DNA of 64,000 nucleotides from Saccharopolyspora phatthalungensis (GCF_014203395.1 NZ_JACHIW010000002.1:1612001-1676000); one strand, 5' to 3'. Positions 17,372-26,092 are shown, counted from the stretch's first letter. The notes: generated from the sequence alone by a model not told the origin. Program-made: numbers and translations.

Positions 17372-17805
17372 GATGTCCTCGGCGGCTCGTCGCTGCCCGC
17401 GCTCTCGGACAGATCTTCCAAGAGCGCGTGCGCTTTTCCCATGATGTCCAACGCCATCCGGGTCTTGCCCAGATCAGACTTTAGTTTCTCGTTCTCCCGG
17501 CGCAGCTTCTCCAACTCCAACTGCTCGGCGGTCTTCTTCGACCGCTTCGGCGCCGCCCAGCCGGCACCACCGGCGGAGCCGGCGGAGAAAACGCCGGCGT
17601 CACGGGCACGCGTCCACTCGATGACGTGGGAGGAATACAAACCCTCCCGCCGCAGGATCGCGCCCTTCTCCCCGTTCGGAGCGTTCTCATACTCAGCGAC
17701 GATCGCCAGCTTGTACTCCGGGCTGAACACCCGCCGCGACGGCCGCGCGGCAGGATCAGACTGCCTGCTCGGGTCGCCGGACCTGTCAGATGATGAAGTG
17801 GACAC
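17368..17805 (-). CDS. IS3-family orfA (DNA-binding HTH protein)
   Basis: A 145-residue basic protein. The helix-turn-helix is RVFSPEYKLAIVAEYENAPN to REGLYSSHVIEWTRARDAG, followed by a Lys/Glu-rich leucine zipper (EQLELEKLRRENEKLKSDL) that ends KTRMALDIMGKAHALLE. This is the typical orfA of the IS3 group. It overlaps orfB by four bases. It binds the element's ends as part of the OrfAB transposase. Confidence 0.88.
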   Translation of the reverse strand: MSTSSSDRSGDPSRQSDPAARPSRRVFSPEYKLAIVAEYENAPNGEKGAILRREGLYSSHVIEWTRARDAGVFSAGSAGGAGWAAPKRSKKTAEQLELEKLRRENEKLKSDLGKTRMALDIMGKAHALLEDLSESAGSDEPPRTS

Positions 17806-17880
17806 GTCTACCAGGATCTCCGATCCCGCCCTCGCTCAGGCACCCGGCACTCACACCAGGTGTCTCATCTCATCCTGACA

Positions 17881-18123
17881 AAGAGGGTGTACGGGGGGAT
17901 GGTATCCGGCCTCCTCGTACAACTTGAGAGCGTCTGCGTTCTTCGCGCCGCTCTCAAGACGGATCCGTCGGGAGCCTGCTTGGAGTGCGAAGCGCTCCAA
18001 CCGTGTGAGGATTAGGCGACCCAGGCCCCGTTTTCGCAGTCTCGGGGTTCTGTACATCTTCTTGATTTCGACGGTGTCGTTGAGGAGGCGGTGACATCCG
18101 CCGCAGGCAACCGGTTCGCCGTG
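17881..18123 (-). pseudogene. GNAT acetyltransferase gene, 3' half (split by IS3 elements)
   Basis: The minus frame reads HGEPVACGGCHRLLNDTVEI, KKMYRTPRLRKRGLGRLILT, then RLESGAKNADALKLYEEAGYHP, which includes the acetyl-CoA loop RKRGLGR. At its upstream edge (18123) it is cut by the second IS3 element; the first half resumes at 22879-23052 on the other side with a GTG duplication. Downstream the true C-terminus is lost where the first IS3 element begins at 17880. The gene is dead in its present form. Confidence 0.88.
18121..18123. repeat. Left 3-bp target duplication of the second IS3 element
   Basis: GTG at 18121-18123 and GTG at 22879-22881 flank the element. Removing the element and one copy joins the GNAT frame exactly (...VAYL-H-GEPVACGG...). 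Three bases is the usual duplication of the IS3 family. Confidence 0.85.
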
Positions 18124-18188
18124 TGGGGTTCCCCCGGGGTAGTGGACACCACGTTGGCAGGATTGGTTCCTGCTGGAAGGATGTCCTC

Positions 18189-18512
18189 ATGCCTCCTCGT
18201 AAGCGTCGGTCGTTCACGGCCGAGTTCAAGGTCGAGGCTGCGCATCGTGTGATCGATTCCGGCCGCACGATCGCTGAAGTAGCTCGTGAGTTGGGTCTCA
18301 ACGACGGGTTGCTGAATAACTGGGTCAAGGATGAGCGGCGCAGGATCGCCGCGGCCGAGGTCCAGGGCGAGAAACCTTTGGAGGCGGCGGAGCGGGCCGA
18401 GTTGCTGCGGTTGCGCAGACAGGTCGCCGAGTTGGAGAAGGACAACGCGTTCCTGGTAAAAGCCTCGGCGTACTTTGCCGCGATGCAGAAGAAACCCAAC
18501 GGTTCGATCTGA
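18189..18512 (+). CDS. IS3-family orfA of the second element
   Basis: A 107-residue protein from ATG 18189 behind GGAAGG. Helix-turn-helix RSFTAEFKVEAAHRVIDSGR to ARELGLNDGLLNNWVKDERR, then a leucine-zipper helix ELLRLRRQVAELEKDNAFLVKA. It is clearly different from the orfA at 17.4-17.8 kb, so this is another IS. It overlaps orfB by one base (TGATG). Confidence 0.88.
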   Translation: MPPRKRRSFTAEFKVEAAHRVIDSGRTIAEVARELGLNDGLLNNWVKDERRRIAAAEVQGEKPLEAAERAELLRLRRQVAELEKDNAFLVKASAYFAAMQKKPNGSI

Positions 18513-19240
18513 TGGCCAAGTACGCCGGCCCCGACACGCTCGCCGAGACCGGCACCGACACCAACAGCGGTGGAGGCAAGGCCGGGCGGTTCTCGGTGCG
18601 TCGCATGGCGCGACTTCTGGGCGTGTCGGCCTCGGGCTACTACGCGCATGTCAAACGCGCGGCGGCTACCGTGCTGACACCACGCGCACAGCGCCGGGCG
18701 GACCTCGAGGTGAAGATCACCCAGATACACAAGGAGTCCGGCGGCACCTACGGGTCACCCCGCATCACCGCCGAACTGCGTGCGCGGGGCGAGGTGGTCA
18801 GCGAGAAGACCGTCGCCAAGATCATGGCCGGCATCGGGATGGAGGGCATCAGCCCGCGCACATTCAAGGTGAAAACCACCGTGGCCGACCCGCATGCGTC
18901 GTTCCCACCGGACCTCATCGACCGGGAATTCGACCAAGGCCGCCTGGACGCGGTGTGGCTGACCGATATCACCTACCTGTCCTGCGGTGAGGGCGAGATG
19001 TATCTGTGCGCGGTCCGGGACGGTCATTCCCGGAAAGTGCTCGGCTACAGCATCTCCGAGCACATCGGCTCGGAGATGGTCACCGAGGCCATCGACGCCG
19101 CTGTCGCTACCCGAGGCGGCCGGTGTCGTGGCACGATCCTGCATTCCGACCGTGGCGGGGAGTACACCGGTGGCCTGACCGTGCAGGCGTGTTTCCGGCA
19201 CGGGCTGCGCCGGTCGATGGGCGCGACCGGGATCTCCCTC
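18512..19240 (+). pseudogene. IS3-family orfB, 5' part (interrupted)
   Basis: The N-terminal 242 codons of the DDE transposase: RRMARLLGVSASGYYAHVKR, GGTYGSPRITAELRARGEVV, DAVWLTDITYL with the first Asp, and TILHSDRGGEYTGG with the second Asp. The frame stops making sense after GATGIS at 19237, where TTAACCGGCTAATGG begins the Tn554-like insert. The missing part with the catalytic Glu is at 22637-22837. Confidence 0.9.
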
Positions 19241-19244
19241 TTAA

Positions 19245-19254
19245 CCGGCTAATG
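19245..19254. repeat. Left terminal inverted repeat of the Tn554-like element
   Basis: CCGGCTAATG, seven bases in from the left junction. It is the reverse complement of CATTAGCCGG at 22623-22632. Likely core of the recombinase binding sites. Confidence 0.7.
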
Positions 19255-19315
19255 GTTGTGTTTGTCCAGGTCAGCGACACGCTGCGGTAGTGGTACTTGC
19301 CGGTTGGCTGCGTTC

Positions 19316-20419
19316 ATGGCTGGTACGTCTGTTCCTTTGGGTATCGAGGCCGGTCTTCGGCTTGAGGAACGGGACGGTGGCTGGGCGTTGGCCGGGCCGG
19401 CCGCGTCGCGGTTCGGGTTGGTGGATGAGTACCTGGCGTATTTGGCCGATCGGAACTATTCACCGAAGACCGTGCGTGCCTATGGATACGACGTGTTGGC
19501 GTTCTGCCGGTGGCTCGTCGTTGAGGAGCAGCCGTTGCCGGAGGTGACCACGGAGGTGTTGTTGCGGTTCTTGCGTGCCTGCCGGGAGGCTACGGTTGCG
19601 GGCAGGCCGGGGCCGAACGTGGTCACGTTGTCGGGCCGTCGGATGGATCAGTATGCCCCCACGACGATCAATCGGCGGTTGGCGGCGATCTCGGGTTTGT
19701 TCGCGTTCGCCGCGATGCGGGATCCGGACGTGAAAAACCCAGTCCCCAGAGGCAAGGAGGCCCGCTGGCTGGTAGCGGGTGAGCGCAGCGGGATGCTCGC
19801 GCACACCGTCCGTCGGCCGAAAACCCGTTCGTCGCTTCGGCTCCGGGAGCCTCGTCGTCTGCCCACGGCGCTGTCGCAGTCGGATGCGGCGGAGCTTCTG
19901 GCGAGTTTTCATGCGTGGCGGGACCGGGCGATCGCGGGCTTGATGCTGTATTGCGGGCTGCGTTCCGCCGAGGTGCTGGGCCTGGACGTCGTCGACGCCG
20001 ATATCGGCGGCCGATGGCTGCGGGTGGTCGGTAAGGGCCAGCGGGAACGCCGGGTCCCGCTGGATGCCGACGTCGCTTCGGTGATCCAGGTGTATTTGCT
20101 GGCCGAGCGGCCCGAATCCGCAAGCGCCCGTCTGTTTCTCGTGGCCAAGGGGCCGAACCGGGGCCAGCCGTTGACTGCGGCCGGGTTGCGCACGATCTTC
20201 CGCTATCACCGTGGGCTTACCGGCGTCGTCGGCGGGCATCCTCACGCGCTGCGACACACCTTCGGCACCGCCCTGGCCGAAGCGGGGGTCGATCTCGCGG
20301 TGATGCAAGCGTTGCTCGGACACGCTCATGTCGACACCACCGCCCGTTACATCCATTTGGCTCCGGCGCATGTGAAAGCAGAATTCGATGCCGCTCGCGA
20401 TCGCATCCGCTCCCAGTGA
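19316..20419 (+). CDS. tnpA: Tyrosine recombinase, Tn554 TnpA type
   Basis: A 367-residue integrase from ATG 19316. An N-terminal SAM-like core-binding domain (FGLVDEYLAYLADRNYSPKTVRAYGYDVLAFCRWL) is followed by the catalytic domain. That domain shows CGLRSAEVLGL (first Arg), the HALRHTFGTALAEAG box (His-x2-Arg) and LLGHAHVDTTARYIHL with the tyrosine nucleophile. All catalytic residues are present. It overlaps tnpB by 32 bases. In Tn554 the equivalent protein works with TnpB and TnpC to move the element through a circular intermediate. Confidence 0.9.
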   Translation: MAGTSVPLGIEAGLRLEERDGGWALAGPAASRFGLVDEYLAYLADRNYSPKTVRAYGYDVLAFCRWLVVEEQPLPEVTTEVLLRFLRACREATVAGRPGPNVVTLSGRRMDQYAPTTINRRLAAISGLFAFAAMRDPDVKNPVPRGKEARWLVAGERSGMLAHTVRRPKTRSSLRLREPRRLPTALSQSDAAELLASFHAWRDRAIAGLMLYCGLRSAEVLGLDVVDADIGGRWLRVVGKGQRERRVPLDADVASVIQVYLLAERPESASARLFLVAKGPNRGQPLTAAGLRTIFRYHRGLTGVVGGHPHALRHTFGTALAEAGVDLAVMQALLGHAHVDTTARYIHLAPAHVKAEFDAARDRIRSQ

Positions 20420-22292
20420 TGATCTGCACGCCGCCTACTTGGACTACCTGCGGCGGACCGGACGCGGAAACACCGCCTACACGGGGGCGGCTCGGGTGTT
20501 CTTCCAGCGCTGGCCAGACCCCGGGCAGTGGGCGGTGCAGCCTTTGGAGACCCGCTTGTCGGCGGGAAGCTCGACCCGGCCGATCATCACGTTCCTGATG
20601 CTGCATCGGGTGCTGCAACCGGGCTATGACTATCTGCTGGAACGCAAGCTTTCCAGCATCTGGAGGGAGGTCAAGGATTCACCGCTGGGTCCGGATCTCG
20701 ATCGGTTCATGGCCGCGGCCGCCGAGCTCGGGTTCACCGAACGGGTCCGGTTCGCCACCGGTTCCCAAGTTCCGGTCCGGCTGCTGATCCAGACTGGACG
20801 GTCGCTGGATCTGCTCACCGTGGCCGATCTGGACGAGTTCCGGGCTGCGTGCCAGGAGCGGGAGACGCGAACTGGCAAGGGGCACAGGCACTATCTGGCG
20901 TCGGTCAGCAATGCCCAACGGGTGCTGTTTTACTTGGGAATCGTCGATGAGCTGCCACGCTCGGGCGGGCCGGTCCCGTTCGCCGACCGGCTCGCCGACC
21001 TGCGGCCGCCGATCCGCGAGACGGTGATCGCCTATCTGGAACGCAAGCGGGCGACCTGTCAGCCCAAAACGGTGTCGGCCTTCGCGACCCGGCTCAAGCA
21101 CTTCGGGGTCTTCCTGGCCGAGGTCGATCCCGGACTCGGCTCCATCGCCGAGCTGGATCGCCGCAAGCACATCGAGCCCTACCTGAGGTCGCTGGTCGAC
21201 GCGGTCAACCCGAAAAACGATCAGCCGATCACCGTCGCGGACCGATCCCGGCGAGTGCTCGCGCTGATGGGATTCCTGACCGATATCACCGAGTGGGACT
21301 GGCCCGACGCGCCACCCCGCAAGCTGATATTCCGCGACGATGTCCCCAAACTCCCGCACACGCTGCCCCGCTACCTGCCCCTCGACGTCGACCGCCGACT
21401 CACCGCAGTGCTGACCGAACACCCCGGCAACGAACTCGCCGCAGCCGCCCTGCGACTGCAACGCAGCTGCGGACTGCGGATCGGGGAACTGCTCGACCTC
21501 GAGCTCGACTGCGTCCACGAAGTCCCCGACCACGGCAGCTGGCTGAAAATCCCGCTCGGCAAACTGGAGACCGAGCGCATGATCCCCATCGATGACGACA
21601 TCCTCGACCTAATCGACCACATCACCGCCATCCGCTCCCACGGACGGCCGATGCCGCACCCTCGCTACCGGCGCCGGGCCCAGTTCCTGTTCACCCACCA
21701 CGGCCGACGCCTCTCCCAAAGCGCGGTCCGTCACGAACTCGACCGCGCCGCCCAGTCCGCGGGACTCGACCACCTCACCCCGCACCAGCTCCGCCACACC
21801 TACGCCACCGCCCTGGTCAACGCCGGCGTCTCACTCCAAGCACTGATGGCGCTACTTGGCCACGTCTCCGCCGAGATGAGCCTGCGCTACGGTCGGCTGT
21901 TCGACACCACCGTCCGAGCCGAATACGAACGAGCCCTCGACCTCGCCAAACAACAGGCCCGCACCCCCACCACCGGCACGATCAGCCTGCCACTGGCCGA
22001 CATCACCGGCGGAGCCGACTGGAAGAACACCCCATTGCTCAAATCCCGTCTGGCCGGCGGGTTCTGCCTCCGCGCACCCGCCCAAGGCGCCTGCGCCTAC
22101 GCCAACATCTGCGAGCATTGCCCCAGCTTCCACACCGAACCCAGCTCGCTGCCCATCCTGGCCGCCCAACGCGTCGACGCCGAAGCACTCGCCCGCGACG
22201 CCGAACAACGAGGCTGGATCGCCGAAGCCCAACGCCACCAACGACTCATCGCCCGACTCGACATTCTGATCAACGAGGCCCAAGCCGGATGA
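20388..22292 (+). CDS. tnpB: Tyrosine recombinase, Tn554 TnpB type
   Basis: A 634-residue protein, about the size of Tn554 TnpB (630). Long N-terminal half with core-binding helices, then catalytic parts SCGLRIGELLDLELDCV (Arg), LTPHQLRHTYATALVNAGVS (His-x2-Arg) and LLGHVSAEMSLRYGRLFDTT (Tyr). The C-terminal tail has a Cys cluster, GFCLRAPAQGACAYANICEH plus CPSFH, that may bind zinc. It overlaps tnpA upstream and tnpC downstream (ATGA). Intact. Confidence 0.9.
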   Translation: MPLAIASAPSDDLHAAYLDYLRRTGRGNTAYTGAARVFFQRWPDPGQWAVQPLETRLSAGSSTRPIITFLMLHRVLQPGYDYLLERKLSSIWREVKDSPLGPDLDRFMAAAAELGFTERVRFATGSQVPVRLLIQTGRSLDLLTVADLDEFRAACQERETRTGKGHRHYLASVSNAQRVLFYLGIVDELPRSGGPVPFADRLADLRPPIRETVIAYLERKRATCQPKTVSAFATRLKHFGVFLAEVDPGLGSIAELDRRKHIEPYLRSLVDAVNPKNDQPITVADRSRRVLALMGFLTDITEWDWPDAPPRKLIFRDDVPKLPHTLPRYLPLDVDRRLTAVLTEHPGNELAAAALRLQRSCGLRIGELLDLELDCVHEVPDHGSWLKIPLGKLETERMIPIDDDILDLIDHITAIRSHGRPMPHPRYRRRAQFLFTHHGRRLSQSAVRHELDRAAQSAGLDHLTPHQLRHTYATALVNAGVSLQALMALLGHVSAEMSLRYGRLFDTTVRAEYERALDLAKQQARTPTTGTISLPLADITGGADWKNTPLLKSRLAGGFCLRAPAQGACAYANICEHCPSFHTEPSSLPILAAQRVDAEALARDAEQRGWIAEAQRHQRLIARLDILINEAQAG

Positions 22293-22588
22293 CCACCACC
22301 AGCACCCTGGGCCGCGTCGAACGCGCCTGCGTCCAGCTCCACCACGACGGCCACGCCGTCACCTTCACCGCCGTCGCCGCCCACACCGGGCTGGGCCGCA
22401 CCACCCTCTACCGCAACCCAACCCTGCGCGCCGTCATCGAGGAACACCGATCTCGATCCGCCACCAGCGGCACCCTCACCAGCCTCACCGACGAGATCAC
22501 CACCCTCCGCACCGCCCTCGACGCCCTCGCCACCCGAGTACGCCGCCACGAAGAACAACTCCGACGCCTCACAGCTCGAAACGACTAA
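22289..22588 (+). CDS. tnpC: Small transposition protein, TnpC-like (DUF6262)
   Basis: A 99-residue protein whose ATG overlaps the tnpB stop. It has an HTH-like N-terminal part (VTFTAVAAHTGLGRTTLYRN) and a coiled-coil C-terminus (LTDEITTLRTALDALATRV). Size, position and build match TnpC of Tn554-like elements, an accessory factor that biases direction and efficiency of transposition. It is the last gene of the element. Confidence 0.8.
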   Translation: MTTTSTLGRVERACVQLHHDGHAVTFTAVAAHTGLGRTTLYRNPTLRAVIEEHRSRSATSGTLTSLTDEITTLRTALDALATRVRRHEEQLRRLTARND

Positions 22589-22622
22589 AAGCGTTAACCG
22601 GCCAACAACCGGAAACCACGAT

Positions 22623-22632
22623 CATTAGCCGG
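22623..22632. repeat. Right terminal inverted repeat of the Tn554-like element
   Basis: CATTAGCCGG, inverted copy of the left repeat, four bases from the right junction with the IS3 gene. Confidence 0.7.
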
Positions 22633-22636
22633 ATAA

Positions 22637-22837
22637 TGCTGGGACAACAGCCCTGCGGAATCGTTCTGGTCCACGTTCAAACACGAGCACTACTACCGGC
22701 ATACCTACGCCACACAAGCGGAACTTGTTGACACAGTTGACAATTGGGTTCGCTTCTACAATGCTGTCCGGCGGCACTCCGCGATCGGGATGCTCAGTCC
22801 CGACGACTACGAGAACTCACTTCGAGCGGCTGCCTGA
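22637..22837 (+). pseudogene. IS3-family orfB, 3' part (after the Tn554-like insert)
   Basis: The frame TGC TGG GAC... reads CWDNSPAESFWSTFKHEHYY, RHTYATQAELVDTVDNWVRFYN and VRRHSAIGMLSPDDYENSLR, then AAA and stop. It holds the third catalytic residue (Glu in SPAESFW). It fuses perfectly in frame to 18512-19237, so the two are one gene split by the insert. Confidence 0.92.
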
Positions 22838-22878
22838 ATCCCCATAAACCCCCTGTCCACCACTCGGGGGGAACCTCA

Positions 22879-23052
22879 GTGGAGGTAGGCGACGACGAAC
22901 AGTCCTCGTGGCGGTGTGAATTCTGCGGCGTCGACCCATGCGGGGTCGGCATGACCATAGAGGCTGAGCTGGAAGTGTTCCAGCTGAGCCATGAGCCCGG
23001 CGGCGTCGGGATGGTCGGCCGCGATGTCACGCAGTACCGGGTTCTCAGTCAT
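22879..23052 (-). pseudogene. GNAT acetyltransferase gene, 5' half (split by IS3)
   Basis: ATG at 23052 on the minus strand opens MTENPVLRDIAADHPDAAGL and continues to FTPPRGLFVVAYLH, where the IS3 end is met at 22878. Joined to 18120-17881 through the duplicated codon it gives a normal GNAT sequence, GLFVVAYLHGEPVACGG. The 58-codon piece now runs into the IS end and stops at once. Confidence 0.88.
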
Positions 23053-23303
23053 GGCTTAACCCTGCCTCATCGAGGGCGTGGCACGCCGAGTCAGCATCCG
23101 TGACCGTGTCAGCCAGGAGTTCACGGTCCCGTACCGGCGCACTCACGGCTCGGATGGGCTCACGGAGTCGAGAGGTGGGTTGGACCTGCGCGTCAGGTGG
23201 CCACTGGTGGGCCATTGCTTGCCAGCGGTAGTCGGTTGGTGACGCACGGCGTCGATCGTTCTACGCTGCGGGCGACACTGCTCAAGTAGTGCGAGGGGTC
23301 TCG

Positions 23304-24661
23304 ATGGGGGTACCGCACCGTTATCCGCCGAATAACCGTTTGGCCTGGGAACGGATGCAGCGTGGCTGGAGCCACGACGAGCTGGCGAGCCAGCTCCTGC
23401 AGAGCATGGAAAGGGAGGGGATGGGCCTGCTGCCTTGAACGGCCATACCTGCCGGCGCTGGGAGACCGGCGAGCGCCGGCCCGAGGTGCGGTTTCGTAAG
23501 CATCTCGTGCTTGTGTTCGGGCTAGAGGCGAGCGGCCTGGGCTTGCTCACCTCGGAGGAGCTGTCCCTTAGGCCATGTGATGACGAGCACGGTTCTTGTG
23601 TGAGGAGGCTGCTGATTATGTCCGCAGGTTTACCGGAAAGCTTTACCCGGCAACAGTTCGTCCGTGGCGTGGTGGGGTTTGGACTGCTTCCGCTGATCGC
23701 GCCGCTGGATGCGACCGCCGAGGCCGCGGACACCCTGGCGTACGCAGGTGAGGCGGATTCAGGAGTGAATTCCGCCTCAGCTGCGGCCTATGCGGAAATC
23801 ACTGCGGCCCAACGGGCGCTGTACTGGTCGGCTCCACCACAGGAGTTGCTGAACGCCGTAGCCGAGCACACGCGGTTCGGCGTCCGGTTGATGCAGAGAA
23901 CCTCACACAGCGAGCACCGTCGCCGCTTGGCATTCGCCTTGACAGAGTCGGCGTTGCTGTCCGCGCGACTGGCATTTTTCGACCTCCGCGACGCTGACCG
24001 AGCCGGGCGGTTCTTCGACACTGCCCGCGAGGCCAGCTTGGAGGCGCGTGACCATGCACTGAGTGCGGCTGTGTTGGCGCACAACAGCTTCATCCCCGGC
24101 TTCGCTCACGACAAGGAAGCCGCGCTTCCCCTGATTGCCGCAGCCCACGCCCACGCTAAGCACGCTGGCGGGAAGTTGCTGCGTTCGTGGGTGCACTCGG
24201 TCAGTGCCGAGATCGCTGCCAAACTCGGCGAGGTCCAGGCCAGCCTCCGTTCTATCGGCAATGCGCAAGACGCTCTGGTCGCCGAAGGCGGGAACCCGGA
24301 CCCTGTCTGGCTGGATTTCTACGATGAATCACGGCTACACGGATTTGCTGCCAGCGCCCAGTTGGCGGCTGGACGCTACGCAGCGGCGGCAAGAAACTTG
24401 ACCACGGCACTAGAGGGACTCGGGCCGCATGAGGGCAAGCAGCATTCAGTACTGCTGCTCGACTTGGCGCTGGCATATGCCCAAGAGGATGCTGATCGGT
24501 CCGCTGCCGCCGTAGCCGACGCATTGGAATCGCTCCAGAAAACGTGGTACGGCACGGCCGCCGAGCGAATTCCCTCTGTCCTCACCCAACTGTCCCACAC
24601 GCCACACGCTCGTATGCTTGAGGACCGCGTGCGCGCGCTCACGTCGACGAGATCGGTCTAG
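23304..24661 (+). pseudogene. XRE-type HTH regulator with TPR-like domain, frameshifted
   Basis: ATG 23304 starts NRLAWERMQRGWSHDELASQ, the first helices of a Cro/C1-type HTH. After SMEREGMGL this frame ends at TGA. The match goes on in the next frame from 23435 with NGHTCRRWETGERRPEVRFR, the rest of the HTH, and LVLVFGLEASGLGLL. A long helical TPR-like domain of about 330 residues follows (for example RAGRFFDTAREASLEARDHAL and ALLDLALAYAQEDADR-like repeats). This build is common in actinomycete regulators that respond to small signals. One indel near 23425-23434 breaks it, unless it is a sequencing error. The downstream part could still be made from TTG 23435 without a full HTH. Confidence 0.7.
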
Positions 24662-25314
24662 ACATCGTGGGCGTTGTGTGCACGTACGAGTTCGGGTAGG
24701 TCGGCGAGGTCGGCGATTCGAAAAAGGCAGTGATCGGCTGATGCCTCATCTTCGAGGATGTAGCCCCACGGCCCTCGCCGAATCAGCGCTGTTTGGAGCC
24801 CTAAAGCTTGGGCAGGGCGCACGTCATTGTCCAGCCGGTCCCCCACATACAGAATGTGCTCGGGGGCGCAGCGTGCTTCCTCGATCAGACGGCCGAAGAA
24901 CTCCGGACTTGGTTTTTCAGCGCCCCAGCTGTCCGAAGTGCCGAGTACGTCGGTCGGCAGAGCGAGAGCTTTCAGGATCGACTCAGCCCGAGCCGTCTGG
25001 TTTCCGGCAATACCGACTTGCACGCCCATGTTGCGGAGCTCCCGCAAACAGGGGCGTACGTCGGGATACAGGTTTGTCTCGTCGAAACTCTCGGGCTGCC
25101 CGGCATCGGCTCGGCGCTGGCGCTCCTGGCCTAGATCAAAGCCTGGCTGGAAGTATTGAAAGGCCTGCCGATAGTCCTGACCGCGGGCAATGGCCGCACC
25201 GAACACCGCAGAGAATGTATGACGCGGGACCCCCAACCAGTCAGCCCAGGTGCCGTACTCTCTGGTCTCGTCCACCAACGTCTCACCAACGTCGAAAAAG
25301 ACCGCACAAATCAC
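24658..25314 (-). CDS. HAD-superfamily hydrolase
   Basis: A 218-residue protein with the HAD motifs in order: motif I VFFDVGETLVD (Asp nucleophile; second acid replaced by Glu two residues later in the DVGET form), motif II VGIAGNQTARA, motif III lysine in WGAEKPSPEFF and motif IV ILYVGDRLDNDV. An extra helical cap lies between I and II. Such proteins are phosphatases or dehalogenases; the substrate is unknown. GTG 25314 follows AGGAGG by six bases. Its stop overlaps the stop of the convergent XRE-TPR gene. Confidence 0.85.
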   Translation of the reverse strand: MICAVFFDVGETLVDETREYGTWADWLGVPRHTFSAVFGAAIARGQDYRQAFQYFQPGFDLGQERQRRADAGQPESFDETNLYPDVRPCLRELRNMGVQVGIAGNQTARAESILKALALPTDVLGTSDSWGAEKPSPEFFGRLIEEARCAPEHILYVGDRLDNDVRPAQALGLQTALIRRGPWGYILEDEASADHCLFRIADLADLPELVRAHNAHDV

Positions 25315-25575
25315 GGGTACCTCCTGACAGTTTGTGATGTTGCTGCAAGAGCCTAGTCGGCCATGCCGTGCCGCTGTCCGCTGCCCCGCAAAACGCAATG
25401 TCACTTTCTGGACCTCGCTCGGGCGGTAAGCAATGGCCCGCCAGTGGCCAATACTGGAAAGAGCACTTTTCTGCTGTACTCGGTGGACAAGAACTGCCCT
25501 TGGGCCTTCGTTGAGCCTGCTGTGACGAAAAGGCCGCTACGACATGGGTGGTAAGCGAACGGGAAAAGAGCTGCC

Positions 25576-25677
25576 ATGCGCTACGTACAGCACGGGTGGC
25601 GGGTGCTGCCAGGATCACTATACGACGGGACACAGTACGTCGTGCCTACCAAGGAGTCCCGGGGTGGTGCGCGATGA
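25576..25677 (+). CDS. Micro-ORF of 33 residues, first of a coupled chain
   Basis: MRYVQHGWRVLPGSLYDGTQ followed by YVVPTKESRGGAR. The stop overlaps the start of the next micro-ORF (ATGA). I recognise no family. Its interest is its position at the head of five ORFs that overlap each other end to start, which makes real translation more likely than for an isolated ORF of this size. Confidence 0.4.
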   Translation: MRYVQHGWRVLPGSLYDGTQYVVPTKESRGGAR

Positions 25678-25757
25678 CCCTGTCACTACTGGAGGTCTCC
25701 CCTCTGCCCGAGCACAAGCTGACTGGGTTCACCACCGAGCACGGGAGGGCCGTCTGA
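25674..25757 (+). CDS. Micro-ORF of 27 residues, second of a coupled chain
   Basis: MTLSLLEVSPLPEHKLTGFT followed by TEHGRAV. It overlaps the preceding ORF by four bases and the next by one (TGATG). No family recognised. GTACCC-free spacing and lack of its own ribosome site suggest it depends on coupling. Confidence 0.38.
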   Translation: MTLSLLEVSPLPEHKLTGFTTEHGRAV

Positions 25758-26092
25758 TGACCCGTGTTGGCGCCGAGACCGGGCTGCCCCCGGCCGAGCA
25801 CGACATGGTCGGTGTGGGCGTATTCCGCGACCTTGAACACCGGATCTTCGCCGGTGCCCGGCCAATTGCCGTCCGTGGCCGGATCGCTTACTGGTCAGCG
25901 TGCAACTCGCCTGCGTTTCCGTCCAACGGCGAGAGCTTTTCCGCACGGACTCCGACCAAGTGCCAGGACTGTGCACGTGCCCACCTTGCGGATGCGCAAC
26001 GGCTGCCGCTCCCAGCGCCCTCCGCTGTGGCAAACCGTGGGTTCGGCACTGTGACCGGCCAGTTGAGCACTGTGGAAGGGATCGCGTCGTGA
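25757..26092 (+). CDS. Hypothetical small protein with Cys motifs, third of a coupled chain
   Basis: 111 residues from MTRVGAETGLPPAEHDMVGV. A CNSPAFPSNGESFSARTPTK stretch is followed by CQDCARAHLAD, so the protein has a CxxC pair and an earlier Cys that could bind a metal. It overlaps its upstream neighbour by one base and the next ORF by four (GTGA at 26089). I do not recognise the family. Confidence 0.5.
   Translation: MTRVGAETGLPPAEHDMVGVGVFRDLEHRIFAGARPIAVRGRIAYWSACNSPAFPSNGESFSARTPTKCQDCARAHLADAQRLPLPAPSAVANRGFGTVTGQLSTVEGIAS

Larger units (their letters stand above)
16345..17880 (-). mobile_element. IS3-family insertion sequence (first copy, different from the one at 18.1 kb)
   Basis: It encodes overlapping orfA and orfB. 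The right end on the minus strand reads TGTCAGGATGAGATGAGACA from 17880. It lies exactly where the GNAT reading frame is lost, which supports the edge. The left end is less clear; TCAAATTGAGA near 16347-16357 resembles the right end. Edges on the left are therefore approximate and no target duplication was confirmed. Confidence 0.7.
19238..22636 (+). mobile_element. Tn554-like transposon (tnpA-tnpB-tnpC, no cargo)
   Basis: A 3.4-kb insert inside an IS3 transposase gene. Near its ends lies a perfect 10-bp inverted repeat CCGGCTAATG (19245-19254 and, inverted, 22623-22632), followed by the similar GGTTGTG/GATCGTG. It carries two tyrosine recombinases and a small third protein in the order and sizes of Tn554 tnpA, tnpB and tnpC. 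There are no resistance or passenger genes. Exact ends are set by restoring the IS3 frame and may shift by a few bases. Confidence 0.85.
18124..22878 (+). mobile_element. IS3-family element carrying a nested Tn554-like insertion
   Basis: The ends are inverted repeats: left TGGGGTTCCCCCGGGGTAGT from 18124, and the right end read inwards TGAGGTTCCCCCCGAGTGGT, with TG...CA termini. The transposase gene is split at 19237/22637 by a 3.4-kb Tn554-like unit, so this element can no longer move by itself. It sits inside a GNAT gene. Confidence 0.88.

Noticed and set aside
10922..23052. Prophage or integrative conjugative element
   Set aside because: No capsid, portal, terminase, relaxase or FtsK-like transfer genes; transposons and introns account for the region.
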